From Bacillota bacterium (lineage in GTDB: Bacteria > Bacillota > Desulfitobacteriia > Desulfitobacteriales > JAJXUE01), in assembly GCA_021783135.1 (NCBI GenBank), contig JAJXUE010000008.1, positions 1 to 64,000 of the forward strand: a DNA stretch of 64,000 bases, read 5' to 3'. Below, piece by piece: positions 1 to 9,382 of the stretch; the first letter of the stretch is position 1; every line of letters starts with the position of its first letter. The position numbers were made by a program, and so were the translations under genes. A model generated the notes under the pieces. It was not told the origin of the DNA. It worked only from the letters and a program-made list of their open reading frames with translations, and did no database searches.

Positions 1-621
1 CAGGTCTCCGATGCCTTGGATGCACGTCCGGCAGATTGCTAGCATCTGGTCGTCAGATAACTTTTCACCCTTTTCAAATACAGCCACAACGTCACGGCCT
101 ACATACCAAGCCTCAACAGCCGTTTTACGGCAATCTTTGTAAATGTCCTTATAGGCCGAAAACACCAGTTGGCCGATATTGGCGTGATTCCTAACGAGGA
201 ACTTGCCCAGATCGGCTTCGAATTTGTGATGGTAGATACTCCACGGCCTGCCATGAAACAAATGGGGGTACGTTAGAGCATCCACACGATAATGCGTCAT
301 TTTTGCTAAGCAATAACGCACCATAGCAGCATTCTTTTCCGCTTTAAAATCATGGGCATCGGCACATAAACCTTTGAGACGTTCCAGAACGTCACCGTCT
401 GTCCATTTCAATTGCCCAGCAACCTCTTGCAGTTTGTACGAGTGGGCGTGGTGAATCTCAGCATCTTGGGTGATGTTATCTTTGTCGACCAGGTCAGGTA
501 GGTCAGCACCGGTCTTTAGATCTTCTGCCGTGAAACCATCGGCAATAAAAAAAGCCTGAAACGATTCAGGCATTTGTTCGAGGGCTAAAACTGGAGCAAG
601 TTGATGAAATTCTTTATTCAT
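1..621 (-). CDS. Phage protein resembling zinc-dependent phospholipase C / S1-P1 nuclease fold (partial, runs off the left edge)
   Basis: My translation of the complement from ATG at 621: MNKEFHQLAPVLALEQMPESFQAFFIADGFTAEDLKTG...HHAHSYK...CADAHDFKAEKNAAMVRYCLAKMTHYRVDALTYPHLFHGRPWSIYHHKFEADLGKF; His/Asp spacing resembles Zn-PLC. Open to window edge, so absent from the ORF track. Confidence 0.6.
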   Translation of the reverse strand, partial: MNKEFHQLAPVLALEQMPESFQAFFIADGFTAEDLKTGADLPDLVDKDNITQDAEIHHAHSYKLQEVAGQLKWTDGDVLERLKGLCADAHDFKAEKNAAMVRYCLAKMTHYRVDALTYPHLFHGRPWSIYHHKFEADLGKFLVRNHANIGQLVFSAYKDIYKDCRKTAVEAWYVGRDVVAVFEKGEKLSDDQMLAICRTCIQGIGDL

Positions 622-1052
622 TAAGCACTAACTCCCTCCAAGAGAATTGTGATCGTGCCGCTGGCTGGAGCAACGCTGCATTGTACTTGAATCGCAAATT
701 GTTGCACTGGTTCGGCAAGGGCTGGGATGTCAGCAGCCGTGATGATGCCACTCGTATTAGCGGCCAAGGTTTTGCTGCCAACGACGATCCCGTTTGTGCC
801 GTTGGAAATATAGGCCACCACGGTCACAGTAATTGCTTGATTAAGGTTGTGAACAACGTGAAGGTATTTCCTTCCGGAATAACCGGACACATCAATAGTA
901 GCAGAGCTGTGAACGGCTGTGTCGGTAATAGACAGGGCATTTTGAAACTGTACCTCGCCAACGAGCTTAGCGTTAGTGGTGGAGTACGTGCCATCACCAT
1001 TATCCCTGATTCGCATATTGAAACCGTTAAGGACAATTTGCTGGTTAGCCAA
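621..1052 (-). CDS. Hypothetical phage structural/tail-associated protein
   Basis: 143-aa ORF in the tail operon; stop overlaps the start of the next gene. Confidence 0.7.
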   Translation of the reverse strand: MANQQIVLNGFNMRIRDNGDGTYSTTNAKLVGEVQFQNALSITDTAVHSSATIDVSGYSGRKYLHVVHNLNQAITVTVVAYISNGTNGIVVGSKTLAANTSGIITAADIPALAEPVQQFAIQVQCSVAPASGTITILLEGVSA

Positions 1053-1191
1053 AGGTGTGTGCCTCCTTTAATACGGTGAACATGCTTTTTGCAACAGGAA
1101 AGAAGCCCTGCCAATCGATTGGGAGGGCTAAATGAAGGAAATCATGTTAAATTGTAGAAACTTAGTTTCGAAGAGAAAGGAGAGATAGAGT

Positions 1192-1464
1192 ATGAATTTT
1201 GGGGGTAACGTACCACCGACCTTTGGAGGAGCACCAATGGGCATAGGCTTTAAACCAGTACTGGGTTTACTGGGTGTAGGACTGCCCATACTACTGCTGT
1301 CGATTGCACTCTTTTTCCTGATGAGTGGCATCCTAATGTGGTTGTGGAATATTACTATTACTCGGATCTTTAATATTAGGGAGATTACCTATTGGGAAGC
1401 ATTCCGCCTATTGATCATAGCGGGAATCCTACTTGGGAAGTTCGGGTTTAACATGAACTTATGA
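1192..1464 (+). CDS. Small membrane protein, antisense-oriented moron in the tail module
   Basis: RBS aaaggagag; hydrophobic helices; C-terminal IFNIREITYWEAFRLLIIAGILLGKF resembles a small host membrane-protein family; own terminator downstream. Confidence 0.75.
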   Translation: MNFGGNVPPTFGGAPMGIGFKPVLGLLGVGLPILLLSIALFFLMSGILMWLWNITITRIFNIREITYWEAFRLLIIAGILLGKFGFNMNL

Positions 1465-1472
1465 TAATGACG

Positions 1473-1507
1473 ATGGCCCTCAGGCTTGAAACTGGGGGCC
1501 ATTTTTT
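1473..1507 (+). terminator. Intrinsic terminator of the 1192-1464 gene
   Basis: ATGGCCCTCAG-GCTTGAAA-CTGGGGGCCAT followed by TTTTTT. Confidence 0.8.
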
Positions 1508-1531
1508 GAGGACATAGGGCAAGTCACTCTA

Positions 1532-4033
1532 TTAGCTGGAAACTACATTCATTTGAAGTCGAATCCTACGAGCAATGTCATCGGCCAGGTCTTTGTCGTT
1601 CTTGCCACGACCATTAATTTGGATTGTAATGTTGTTAACCTGATTCTTACCTTTACCTCCTGTGGCACCTTGAGTCAGCTTGTCCAGATTGAGAATGTCC
1701 GACAGCTTGTTAAGTGGCAATACAGCTTCTGAACCGGACTCGCCAACACCAATCGTTTGCGGACTGTTGAAGATACCGCCTTTGGCGTACCAATCAACGC
1801 CTACTTTCGGCATAGATGGCGGGTTCAAACTAAAGCTGCCACTAATTTTTAAGTGGGGTAATTTGATCGCATTCATCAGCGATTTGATACCATTAGCAAA
1901 ATTGGTCATTAGATTTTTGCCCGCATTAAACAAGTCATCCGCACTACTACCGAAGATGCCGAGAATGTCATTGATGACGTTTGTAACGGCAGTTTTCAAA
2001 TCAGTCCAAATAGCACCCCAGTTGCCATGCAGAATATCACCAAATACTTTAAAGATTCCTTGGATGATAGCAAGTTGAGCACTAATATAACCGCTAATAA
2101 CTTCCCAGATGGCGTTCCCCACAGTTTTAATGCCATTCCAGAAACTATTCCACTCACTGCTTAAACTGGACTTGAAACTATGCCAAGATGTATTAATCCC
2201 TGCCCAAAAGTCATCCCACGTTTTAGAGATGCCTTTGCAAAGGTTGACGATGTCCTGCCACAAACCCTTAAAGCAACCAACGACAGCAAGGATAACAGCG
2301 TTAACGCCGTCTCGGAACGTTTGGGAGTGTTGGTACAACTCATAAAGTGCTACTCCCAGCAGTACTAGACCGGCGATGATGAGAATAATTGGGTTAGCCA
2401 TAAGGAACTCAGTGAACACGCTAAAGGCTTTACCGATGCCACTAATTCCCTTGACTACGATACCGCCTACAGTTTTAAAAGCACCACCGACTTGAGTAAT
2501 TGCACCGCTGATTTTTGACATGCTCTTGAAACCTTCCGCTAAGTTGCCAATATTCTTTAACGCTACACCCATCATTTGCAGGGAAGAAATAAAGGAAGCA
2601 AGCTTACCGATAACAAGCGTGGCAATGCCACCAATCGCTGCGACACGGACTATTAAGGTCTTCGTACTTGGACTTAGCTTATTGAACCAGGCGAGTAGGC
2701 CGGAAGCAGAAGTCATTAATTGTGAGGCGACAGGAATTAGGCCCACGCCAATTTGAGTTTTCAAATTATCGTACTGGTTGCTTAATTTCTGGGCTTGCCC
2801 AGCAGCATTATCCATTTTGCCATTTGCTAAATCCTGTGCTTCACCGTGTTTGGTAATCTGAGCACTCAAGTTCTTAACATCAGTAGAACTGGCATCTACG
2901 ATGGCATTCATACCCGAAAGGGCATACTGACCAAAGATAGTTTTTAACGCTGCTTCCTTTTGAGCGATAGAAAGACCTTTTAACTTGTCAGACAAAATAG
3001 CTTGAATCTCGCCAAAACTTTTGATCTTGCCAGTGGATTGGTCGAACAAAAGACTGTTCTTACCGACCCCAATACCTAAGGTATTCAGTTCCTTAGAAGC
3101 AGCAGCGGTAGGGGCGGTGAGGTTGGTTAACATACGTCTTAAAGTTGTACCTGCTTGGTTAGCCTTGATGCCGTGCTCACCTAACAAAGCAACTGCGGTG
3201 GACACGTCAGTGATGCTCATTCCCATTGCAGAGGCTTGCGGACCGACATATTTAAGTGCTCCTAGGAAGTCGGTCATCGACATCCGGGCATTATGCATAG
3301 CACCTGAGATTGCGTCGGCAACACCGCCCATCTGGTCCTTGACGTTACTGCCAAACTCGTCTTTAAGTTCGCCACCCATTTCATGGATGATGTCGCTGAC
3401 AGTATTTGTTGTAGAACTTAGGTTAGAGTCAGTTGCTTTGGCAAGGTCTTGGATGCTGTTCATAGCACCGCCCATGATGTCTTTGTAGTTGATACCCTGG
3501 CGTGCCAGGACGTACATGCCTTCAGAAAGTTGGTTGGAAGTAAAGTAGCCTTTGTTGGATAAATCCATCGCTTTCTGACCGAGGGCTTCGATTTGCTGCC
3601 CAGAAAGTTTAGCACCGTTAGTGATTTGCGAGTTTAACGTAACCCCAATTTTCTTGACGGTTTGATCGAAGGTCATACCCTGTCCGGTTGCACCTTCGAA
3701 GAAGCTTGTCGCAGCCATACCGGCATTGGTGAAACGAGCACCGATATCCTGCAGGGCGGCAATACCGGCCATGTGCGTGAACTCATCACTTAGACCTCTG
3801 GCTGCACCGGTGCTCGCCTCGGCGACATTTCCAACTTCAGCAATTGCCTCAGACGCACCACGCGTATTGGCCTCAGCACTGATATTACTGATGGTTTCAC
3901 CGAGCGTCCTAGCTTCGGTGTTAGCAGAGCTAAATGCAGACATTATATTACGAGCCAACGCTTCAAAAATGGGGGAAGCCTTGTCATTAGCAGTAATGAC
4001 TAAGCCTAATTGTGCATTAACATTAGCTGCCAA
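1532..4033 (-). CDS. Phage tail tape measure protein (TP901 type)
   Basis: 833 aa; FDQTVKKIGVTLNSQ, LLGEHGIKANQAGTTLRRMLTNLTAPT motifs; hydrophobic central segments; C-terminal GVGESGSEAVLPLNKL. Confidence 0.95.
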   Translation of the reverse strand: MAANVNAQLGLVITANDKASPIFEALARNIMSAFSSANTEARTLGETISNISAEANTRGASEAIAEVGNVAEASTGAARGLSDEFTHMAGIAALQDIGARFTNAGMAATSFFEGATGQGMTFDQTVKKIGVTLNSQITNGAKLSGQQIEALGQKAMDLSNKGYFTSNQLSEGMYVLARQGINYKDIMGGAMNSIQDLAKATDSNLSSTTNTVSDIIHEMGGELKDEFGSNVKDQMGGVADAISGAMHNARMSMTDFLGALKYVGPQASAMGMSITDVSTAVALLGEHGIKANQAGTTLRRMLTNLTAPTAAASKELNTLGIGVGKNSLLFDQSTGKIKSFGEIQAILSDKLKGLSIAQKEAALKTIFGQYALSGMNAIVDASSTDVKNLSAQITKHGEAQDLANGKMDNAAGQAQKLSNQYDNLKTQIGVGLIPVASQLMTSASGLLAWFNKLSPSTKTLIVRVAAIGGIATLVIGKLASFISSLQMMGVALKNIGNLAEGFKSMSKISGAITQVGGAFKTVGGIVVKGISGIGKAFSVFTEFLMANPIILIIAGLVLLGVALYELYQHSQTFRDGVNAVILAVVGCFKGLWQDIVNLCKGISKTWDDFWAGINTSWHSFKSSLSSEWNSFWNGIKTVGNAIWEVISGYISAQLAIIQGIFKVFGDILHGNWGAIWTDLKTAVTNVINDILGIFGSSADDLFNAGKNLMTNFANGIKSLMNAIKLPHLKISGSFSLNPPSMPKVGVDWYAKGGIFNSPQTIGVGESGSEAVLPLNKLSDILNLDKLTQGATGGKGKNQVNNITIQINGRGKNDKDLADDIARRIRLQMNVVSS

Positions 4034-4052
4034 TTGGATTTACCTCCTGCCC

Positions 4053-4570
4053 CTAGGTGTCCGTTTCCTTTAACTTCCGTGCGACTCCCTCACGCTGGAG
4101 AAACAAAAAAGCCAACTCGACCTTTTCGGACGGTTGGTTCTCTAGCTCCGTATATGTCCAACCCATTTCCCGGATCAAACAAAACTCGGCGTATTCCAGT
4201 GGCACTTTTTCGGTGTACCCACGCAGAGCGGAGTCAACACGGTTTATGAGTTTTTTCTGTCTGCTTTGGCACCTTTGAGTTCAGCGAATTTCTCAGCTAC
4301 CTTCTCAACAACAACACCGGGAACTTCCTTCACGTTGTCAACGGTAAGAGGAAAAACAAAAGGAACGCCATCTTCGTTGAGGACGTTCCCGTTCTTTACC
4401 AGGGAGATGGCTACATATTCAGCCACGTTCATATGGGCATCCATATCGTTGGCATCAGAGCTTAAGAGCGTGGTAATCTCCTTTTGCACCCCCCACGGTA
4501 GGTAGCGAGGGTCGCGAATCTCGACAAACTGGTTTTCACCAAGTTCAGGTAGCTCAACGCGAATAGCCAT
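4053..4570 (-). CDS. Predicted -1 frameshift fusion of tail assembly chaperones (gpG-gpT-like)
   Basis: 0-frame ORF 4244-4570 ends AGA AAA AAC TCA TAA; slippery A_AAA_AAC at 4256-4250; -1 frame stays open to TAG at 4053-4055 and has no evident start. Confidence 0.75.
4244..4570 (-). CDS. Tail assembly chaperone (short form)
   Basis: 108 aa between tail tube and tape measure genes, typical position. Confidence 0.8.
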   Translation of the reverse strand: MAIRVELPELGENQFVEIRDPRYLPWGVQKEITTLLSSDANDMDAHMNVAEYVAISLVKNGNVLNEDGVPFVFPLTVDNVKEVPGVVVEKVAEKFAELKGAKADRKNS

Positions 4571-4599
4571 AATGATTTAAACCTCCGTATATTTGCGAA

Positions 4600-5514
4600 T
4601 TAATAACTGGCAACGCTATTTTTCAAAGAGATGGTGGCAATACCAGCGTCTGTGACGTTATATACAGTCGAGAATTCAAGATCAACGCGAACGAACTCTT
4701 GCGATGTGTCGATTGTAGCTTTGTCAATGTGAGCAGCACTGAATGAAAATTCCAGTGAATGGTTGGCATCTTGGCTTAGAATAAAATCAAGGGTTTGTAA
4801 ACCGCTGCCGAGCAGAGCTAACTCAGCTTCGTCCTCGACATCAAACGTAAATTTACCCGTCATATCGATGCGACCACTGGAAAATTTATTGGGCGATTGG
4901 GAATTGTTTGCACCGTAGAGCAGCTTCACTTCACGCTTGATATCAATTTCCCCGCCCACCATGTTGGTATTGGAAGCTCCCCCAATCTTCAGCGAGGAAC
5001 CCCAACCCATGAAGGCATTTATTGGGGAGAAGGAGGGAGTCGTGGTCGCAACCGGAGCACCTTTGATGCCATCAAACTTACCAGTGGCGGTGACAACACT
5101 TTCCGTATCAAACTTCAGGCTTAGTTCACTTAACACAGAACCGGCGTAAGCATGTTCGGCAATACCGTTGAAGTAGGAAAGGGTCAGGGAAGGGGCCAGG
5201 GCGTTTACGACTTGAAACTTGTGAACATATGGGGCTGAACCGGTGACAACGTCTTGACCCATGATTGCTTTTAGCAAGTACCCGATGGCATCCGGGTAGC
5301 AATCGAACTCCACATCGAACGTGCTGGAAGTCACACCGTCATACACGGCGAAGGTCTTGGATAGATTAGCACGTCTACCCTCATCTGCAATTTTCTTAAT
5401 CTCGTCCTGGGGTTTAGCAGAACTAACAGGCAGCCAAAAGCTAGGAACAACAGCGGTTCCATACGCAGTTTCGTAGGCTAGTCCAAGGTGTTGTAAGGCA
5501 GATAGTTTGGACAT
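4600..5514 (-). CDS. Major tail (tube) protein
   Basis: 304 aa; position after neck genes and before tail chaperone. Confidence 0.8.
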   Translation of the reverse strand: MSKLSALQHLGLAYETAYGTAVVPSFWLPVSSAKPQDEIKKIADEGRRANLSKTFAVYDGVTSSTFDVEFDCYPDAIGYLLKAIMGQDVVTGSAPYVHKFQVVNALAPSLTLSYFNGIAEHAYAGSVLSELSLKFDTESVVTATGKFDGIKGAPVATTTPSFSPINAFMGWGSSLKIGGASNTNMVGGEIDIKREVKLLYGANNSQSPNKFSSGRIDMTGKFTFDVEDEAELALLGSGLQTLDFILSQDANHSLEFSFSAAHIDKATIDTSQEFVRVDLEFSTVYNVTDAGIATISLKNSVASY

Positions 5515-5672
5515 TAGTTTTTATCCCCTTTCTTGATCTGCTTGTTGCCAACTAAAATAAAATGGATATTCGCGAAATCATCGGGAACATCCACTTCGTC
5601 ACCTTTATTTACTTTAATGCCGAGTGTTGGCAGGATCTTTTCCTCTTCACCTTCGTAGCGAACCTTCTTCAA
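5514..5672 (-). CDS. Small phage protein (about 52 aa)
   Basis: Translation LKKVRYEGEEEKILPTLGIKVNKGDEVDVPDDFANIHFILVGNKQIKKGDKN from TTG at 5672; stop overlaps next start. Confidence 0.6.
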   Translation of the reverse strand: MKKVRYEGEEEKILPTLGIKVNKGDEVDVPDDFANIHFILVGNKQIKKGDKN

Positions 5673-5683
5673 ATTAAGACCTC

Positions 5684-6130
5684 CTAAGCCCCTGATATTG
5701 TAACGGTAATATCAAACTTCTTCAGCCCGACCCGAAATATATTTTGACCTTCCACCATCTGGGGAGCAGCGATGTGAGTTTCCAAGTTTTTAATCGCAGA
5801 ACCATCAACAACACCGGCTAGGTTGAAGGCTTGCCTTAATTTAGTGTCGATAGCATCGAGGATACCATCAAAAATAGCTTCGCCAACCTCTGTTTGCGGA
5901 TTAACGTCAATCATGATTACTTCTAACAAGCCAGTAAGCTCAATTCGACGCTTGCCATTTGGGGCAGGGCCGGTTAATTGGGCTTCTTTTACGTCGGGCA
6001 GGTAAATTGTAATCACCGGCGTTTGTGAGTTCGGAGTTAATCTCTGCCTCGCGGTGAAAATAGCCTTTACGTTTGGAACACCTTGGAGGGCCGTTTGCAG
6101 GGCATTCTTTACTTGCTGTCTGGTCATCAT
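5684..6130 (-). CDS. Phage tail terminator-like protein
   Basis: 148 aa; position between gp10-like neck protein and tail tube. Confidence 0.6.
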   Translation of the reverse strand: MMTRQQVKNALQTALQGVPNVKAIFTARQRLTPNSQTPVITIYLPDVKEAQLTGPAPNGKRRIELTGLLEVIMIDVNPQTEVGEAIFDGILDAIDTKLRQAFNLAGVVDGSAIKNLETHIAAPQMVEGQNIFRVGLKKFDITVTISGA

Positions 6131-6648
6131 AACATCACCAACTCCTGTAGATACTGTTCCAAATATGTGTCACAGAATGTGTTCAAGTTATCCGCTAACC
6201 ATTGGGCGGTCTTTGCCGAGAAGTGGGTCGGAGCATCCGGGGTGGTGTGACCCATACCGTGAATCGTACTGCTCCAGGTAACTTGTGAATAATCCCCACC
6301 GGCACTACGCAACCCAACAGGGAATGCTCTACCGCTGCTGCGTCGGATGCCTACATTGGCAGGGAAGTTGCCGATATCCATATAGTTGCCATACCAAAGT
6401 CCGCCAAAGGTAACTCTAAAACTTCGTGACCCTACACTGGTGCTATAGGCTAAGCTGTTCGCCAACGCTTCATTACCTTGGTAATAGGCGGATACGTGGG
6501 TCATTGGCTTGATGTGCTCAACTGCTTCTTGACCTAGGCGGTTGGATAGTGCTTGAGCAAAGGTTTGCCAATAAGGTTTGGGGTCGGAAAAGTGCTGCAC
6601 GATCTCATTAGCCTGGGGCGAGAGTGAGATAACCACGGAGGTTGACAT
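6127..6648 (-). CDS. HK97 gp10-like neck / head-tail joining protein
   Basis: 173 aa; 4-bp overlap with neighbour; order of genes. Confidence 0.6.
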   Translation of the reverse strand: MSTSVVISLSPQANEIVQHFSDPKPYWQTFAQALSNRLGQEAVEHIKPMTHVSAYYQGNEALANSLAYSTSVGSRSFRVTFGGLWYGNYMDIGNFPANVGIRRSSGRAFPVGLRSAGGDYSQVTWSSTIHGMGHTTPDAPTHFSAKTAQWLADNLNTFCDTYLEQYLQELVML

Positions 6649-7520
6649 TAGCTAACCACGCCCCGAATGAACGGTCGGAGCATTTCCTTGGCGGTATCAA
6701 TATCCGAGGCATCCTTATAACGACTAATACCTTGCATCGAGGACTCATTCATGGTGATTGATAGAGCACCGCGTTCTTTAATTAGGTAGGCAGCCAACAT
6801 GACACATGCTTGCTTAACGTGGGCTGGGAGGTTGCTAATCGGAATGTTAGCAGCATGATCAAATAAGGTGGGGGTAGATAAAGTGACAACATTACCGGCA
6901 ACGGATTGCACCGTTATTTCTTCGGTAAACTCGTTATCATAGATGGTTAAAAGCTGTCCTTGGGTCAGGCCAACCGGATTAATCACATCGATTGTGCCAG
7001 AGCCAGCAGGGGAGGGGTCCTTGGTTAAGGTGTTTGGGTAGCCGTTAATATAGGTGTATTGTATTGTCAAAGGAATCCTCTGGAGGTCACGGATACGGTA
7101 AGGTGAAAAGTAGGAGAAGGTTGGAAACTGCAATGCCAGAGCCGAGGAAATCGAGAACGTGTTTAAGTTGTAAATCACGAAATATCTGTCCAACGTTTGG
7201 ATGTATTCAAGCGGCAGGTCAATCCACGGTCCTGCCGGAGAAATGCGATATTGAGGCGTGCTCAAAGATAAAATAGGCATCATATCAGGATGAACTCGAA
7301 TCAGACCACTGTTGTTCATGGTGACTTCCTTGGTTTCCGTGTTCTGCGTTGCTTCCAACGTTTTTTGCTTACATATCTCGTCAATCCACGCACTGGCACG
7401 TCTGATGATGTTGAACAATTCTGCATCGCTTTGAGCTTGCGTGCCTCCGGGAATGATATTGCTACAGTCGATCCCTGTGGGTGCGTTTTTGAACTCTTGC
7501 ACTGTCAAATACATGGACAT
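6648..7520 (-). CDS. Phage head-tail connector-region protein
   Basis: 290-aa ORF in the head-tail joining cluster. Confidence 0.6.
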   Translation of the reverse strand: MSMYLTVQEFKNAPTGIDCSNIIPGGTQAQSDAELFNIIRRASAWIDEICKQKTLEATQNTETKEVTMNNSGLIRVHPDMMPILSLSTPQYRISPAGPWIDLPLEYIQTLDRYFVIYNLNTFSISSALALQFPTFSYFSPYRIRDLQRIPLTIQYTYINGYPNTLTKDPSPAGSGTIDVINPVGLTQGQLLTIYDNEFTEEITVQSVAGNVVTLSTPTLFDHAANIPISNLPAHVKQACVMLAAYLIKERGALSITMNESSMQGISRYKDASDIDTAKEMLRPFIRGVVS

Positions 7521-7537
7521 TTATGGTAGCCACCTCC

Positions 7538-7990
7538 TCACCGCTTTTTGTACTTGTTGATGGTCAACAATGTAGCGTGACTCAAAGGAACGTTCCAACT
7601 ATTAGCCTTGTCATTGTGCATGAGGTCTGAAATCTCTTGAACTGCACTTGCGATAGCGTCAGGGATTTCTTCCGCACCGGCGTAGTATTGCACCCGAACT
7701 TGGGCGTAGGGGATTTGAAAGATTGAAGGAGGTATATCCAAAACTCTGCCCATGCAGCAGATATGTTGGGTGGGAATATCAGTCCATTGTTCAAGCTTCA
7801 TTGCCGGGTATTGCAAGTAGCCTTCAGCTTTGACAACCTCAATGGGTTCAAACCGGAGACGAATCTGATTACCGGTTGATTTGCTAAAGGTGTGAACTTC
7901 AGTGTAGAGAGCTTTAGCAAAGGGGTAGCCAATGAGGCGTTCGAATAAAGACTCTGCTTCGGGATGAGCGTTGCTGATGTAACGACCCAT
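7538..7990 (-). CDS. Phage head-tail joining-region protein
   Basis: 150-aa ORF in the structural operon. Confidence 0.6.
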   Translation of the reverse strand: MGRYISNAHPEAESLFERLIGYPFAKALYTEVHTFSKSTGNQIRLRFEPIEVVKAEGYLQYPAMKLEQWTDIPTQHICCMGRVLDIPPSIFQIPYAQVRVQYYAGAEEIPDAIASAVQEISDLMHNDKANSWNVPLSHATLLTINKYKKR

Positions 7991-8211
7991 TACTTAATCA
8001 AACCGAGTTTCTTTAATTCCTTGGCAATTTCGTTGTCCACTTCCGCCACGCCGTTTTGGAACTTAACAACAACGCTGCCTGTGAAAACGGTATGAAGGCC
8101 ATGTTCAACTTGCTTCAATTCAACTTTAATTTTAGCGTCAAGCCTGTTAGTTTCAGCCCGTACCTCGGCTGCAACTTTTTCAGCGTCCTTTTTTATAGCC
8201 ACAGATTGCAA
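7990..8211 (-). CDS. Small phage protein of the head module
   Basis: 73-aa ORF overlapping the next start by 1 nt. Confidence 0.55.
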   Translation of the reverse strand: MQSVAIKKDAEKVAAEVRAETNRLDAKIKVELKQVEHGLHTVFTGSVVVKFQNGVAEVDNEIAKELKKLGLIK

Positions 8212-8273
8212 CCTCCCTTAATTGAAAGTGCAGGAGCGTACCCCGCAAGATACGCTCCATACATAAACTTAGA

Positions 8274-9281
8274 TTAGAACTGGATCGCACCCAGAACGTG
8301 AGCATAGGCAGCAGCTTTGACGACCGGAGCACCGAATAGAATGCCGACGTATTGCTCATTTAGGTTAGCCAAGGTTCCGAGTTGGAAAACACGGGGTTCT
8401 TTGCTACCGATATAGTGATACTCAATTAAGTCCTCGCAAACGATGGCGAAGGTGTAGTTGTGCTGATTGGTAGGAGCAGCAGCGAATACGGAAGGGTCAA
8501 CCGGGCAGAAAGGCTCAGGAATAATCGGGAGAGCACCGAGAGCGGTACGGATGCGGTCAACGGTGATGCCAGCCCCAACTTGGTCAGCATCAGACTCGAT
8601 ATAACGCATCAAAGTAGTGCCGTTTTTGGCTTCTTTTTCTAGGGCATCCAGTGCCAGAGGATTGATATACAGGCTGTACTTACGGCCTAACAGATTGTAC
8701 TGGGTAGAGGAAGCTAAGGTAGCACACTGAGTACGGATGGCATCGATCATACTGGCGGTACTGGCAACGGTAATTTTGTTTGAGAGCTGGTTTACCAGAC
8801 CAACGTACTCAGTACCACCATTACCAACTTGGTTACCGGCAACGGTATCAGACCCTTGCCACAATCCTTGAGCGTGGAGTAGCATGATGGACCCAACCAT
8901 GTCCCGCATGTCTTTCGCCTTTAACTCGGCAAACACTCTTTGTTGGGCAATGGTTTCCAGGTCGAACAAGCTGTAGTTGATTTGGGCGTTCAAACCTTTA
9001 ATGGTTACAGACTTTTCCACCCGGGTCGGGTTACCTGGAGTGGGAGTAATAGCTCCACCGGCACTACCGCCGGGAGTAGTAAAGGTAGCAGTTTGGATCG
9101 CCGTTTGCTCGAAGAAACGCGAAGGCGAACCGGTGGCAGGAACCCATTGGACGCGATTGGAAAGAACACCCGAACGGCGAACGATGTCGGTAATTTCTTT
9201 TTGGAACTCAGGAACGATAATACCACCGTTAACCAAGGCATCAGCAGCAGCGTTCAGGTTGACGAATTGTGCTTGACTCAT
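8274..9281 (-). CDS. Phage major capsid protein
   Basis: 335 aa; downstream of protease/scaffold; VIVPEFQKEITDIVRRSGVL-like N-terminus. Confidence 0.88.
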   Translation of the reverse strand: MSQAQFVNLNAAADALVNGGIIVPEFQKEITDIVRRSGVLSNRVQWVPATGSPSRFFEQTAIQTATFTTPGGSAGGAITPTPGNPTRVEKSVTIKGLNAQINYSLFDLETIAQQRVFAELKAKDMRDMVGSIMLLHAQGLWQGSDTVAGNQVGNGGTEYVGLVNQLSNKITVASTASMIDAIRTQCATLASSTQYNLLGRKYSLYINPLALDALEKEAKNGTTLMRYIESDADQVGAGITVDRIRTALGALPIIPEPFCPVDPSVFAAAPTNQHNYTFAIVCEDLIEYHYIGSKEPRVFQLGTLANLNEQYVGILFGAPVVKAAAYAHVLGAIQF

Positions 9282-9382
9282 TGATTTGTTTCCTCCTTAA
9301 TTTGTGTGGGAATTCGGGGAAATAAAAAAAGACGTGCCATTGGCAACGTCCTTCACGCAGAGCTGATTTTGTTGGTCGCTCT

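Noticed and set aside
3021-3488. Long plus-strand ORFs antisense to the tape measure gene (also 1680-2078, 3726-4073)
   Set aside because: Shadow ORFs opposite a strongly supported CDS; no RBS and no recognisable protein families.
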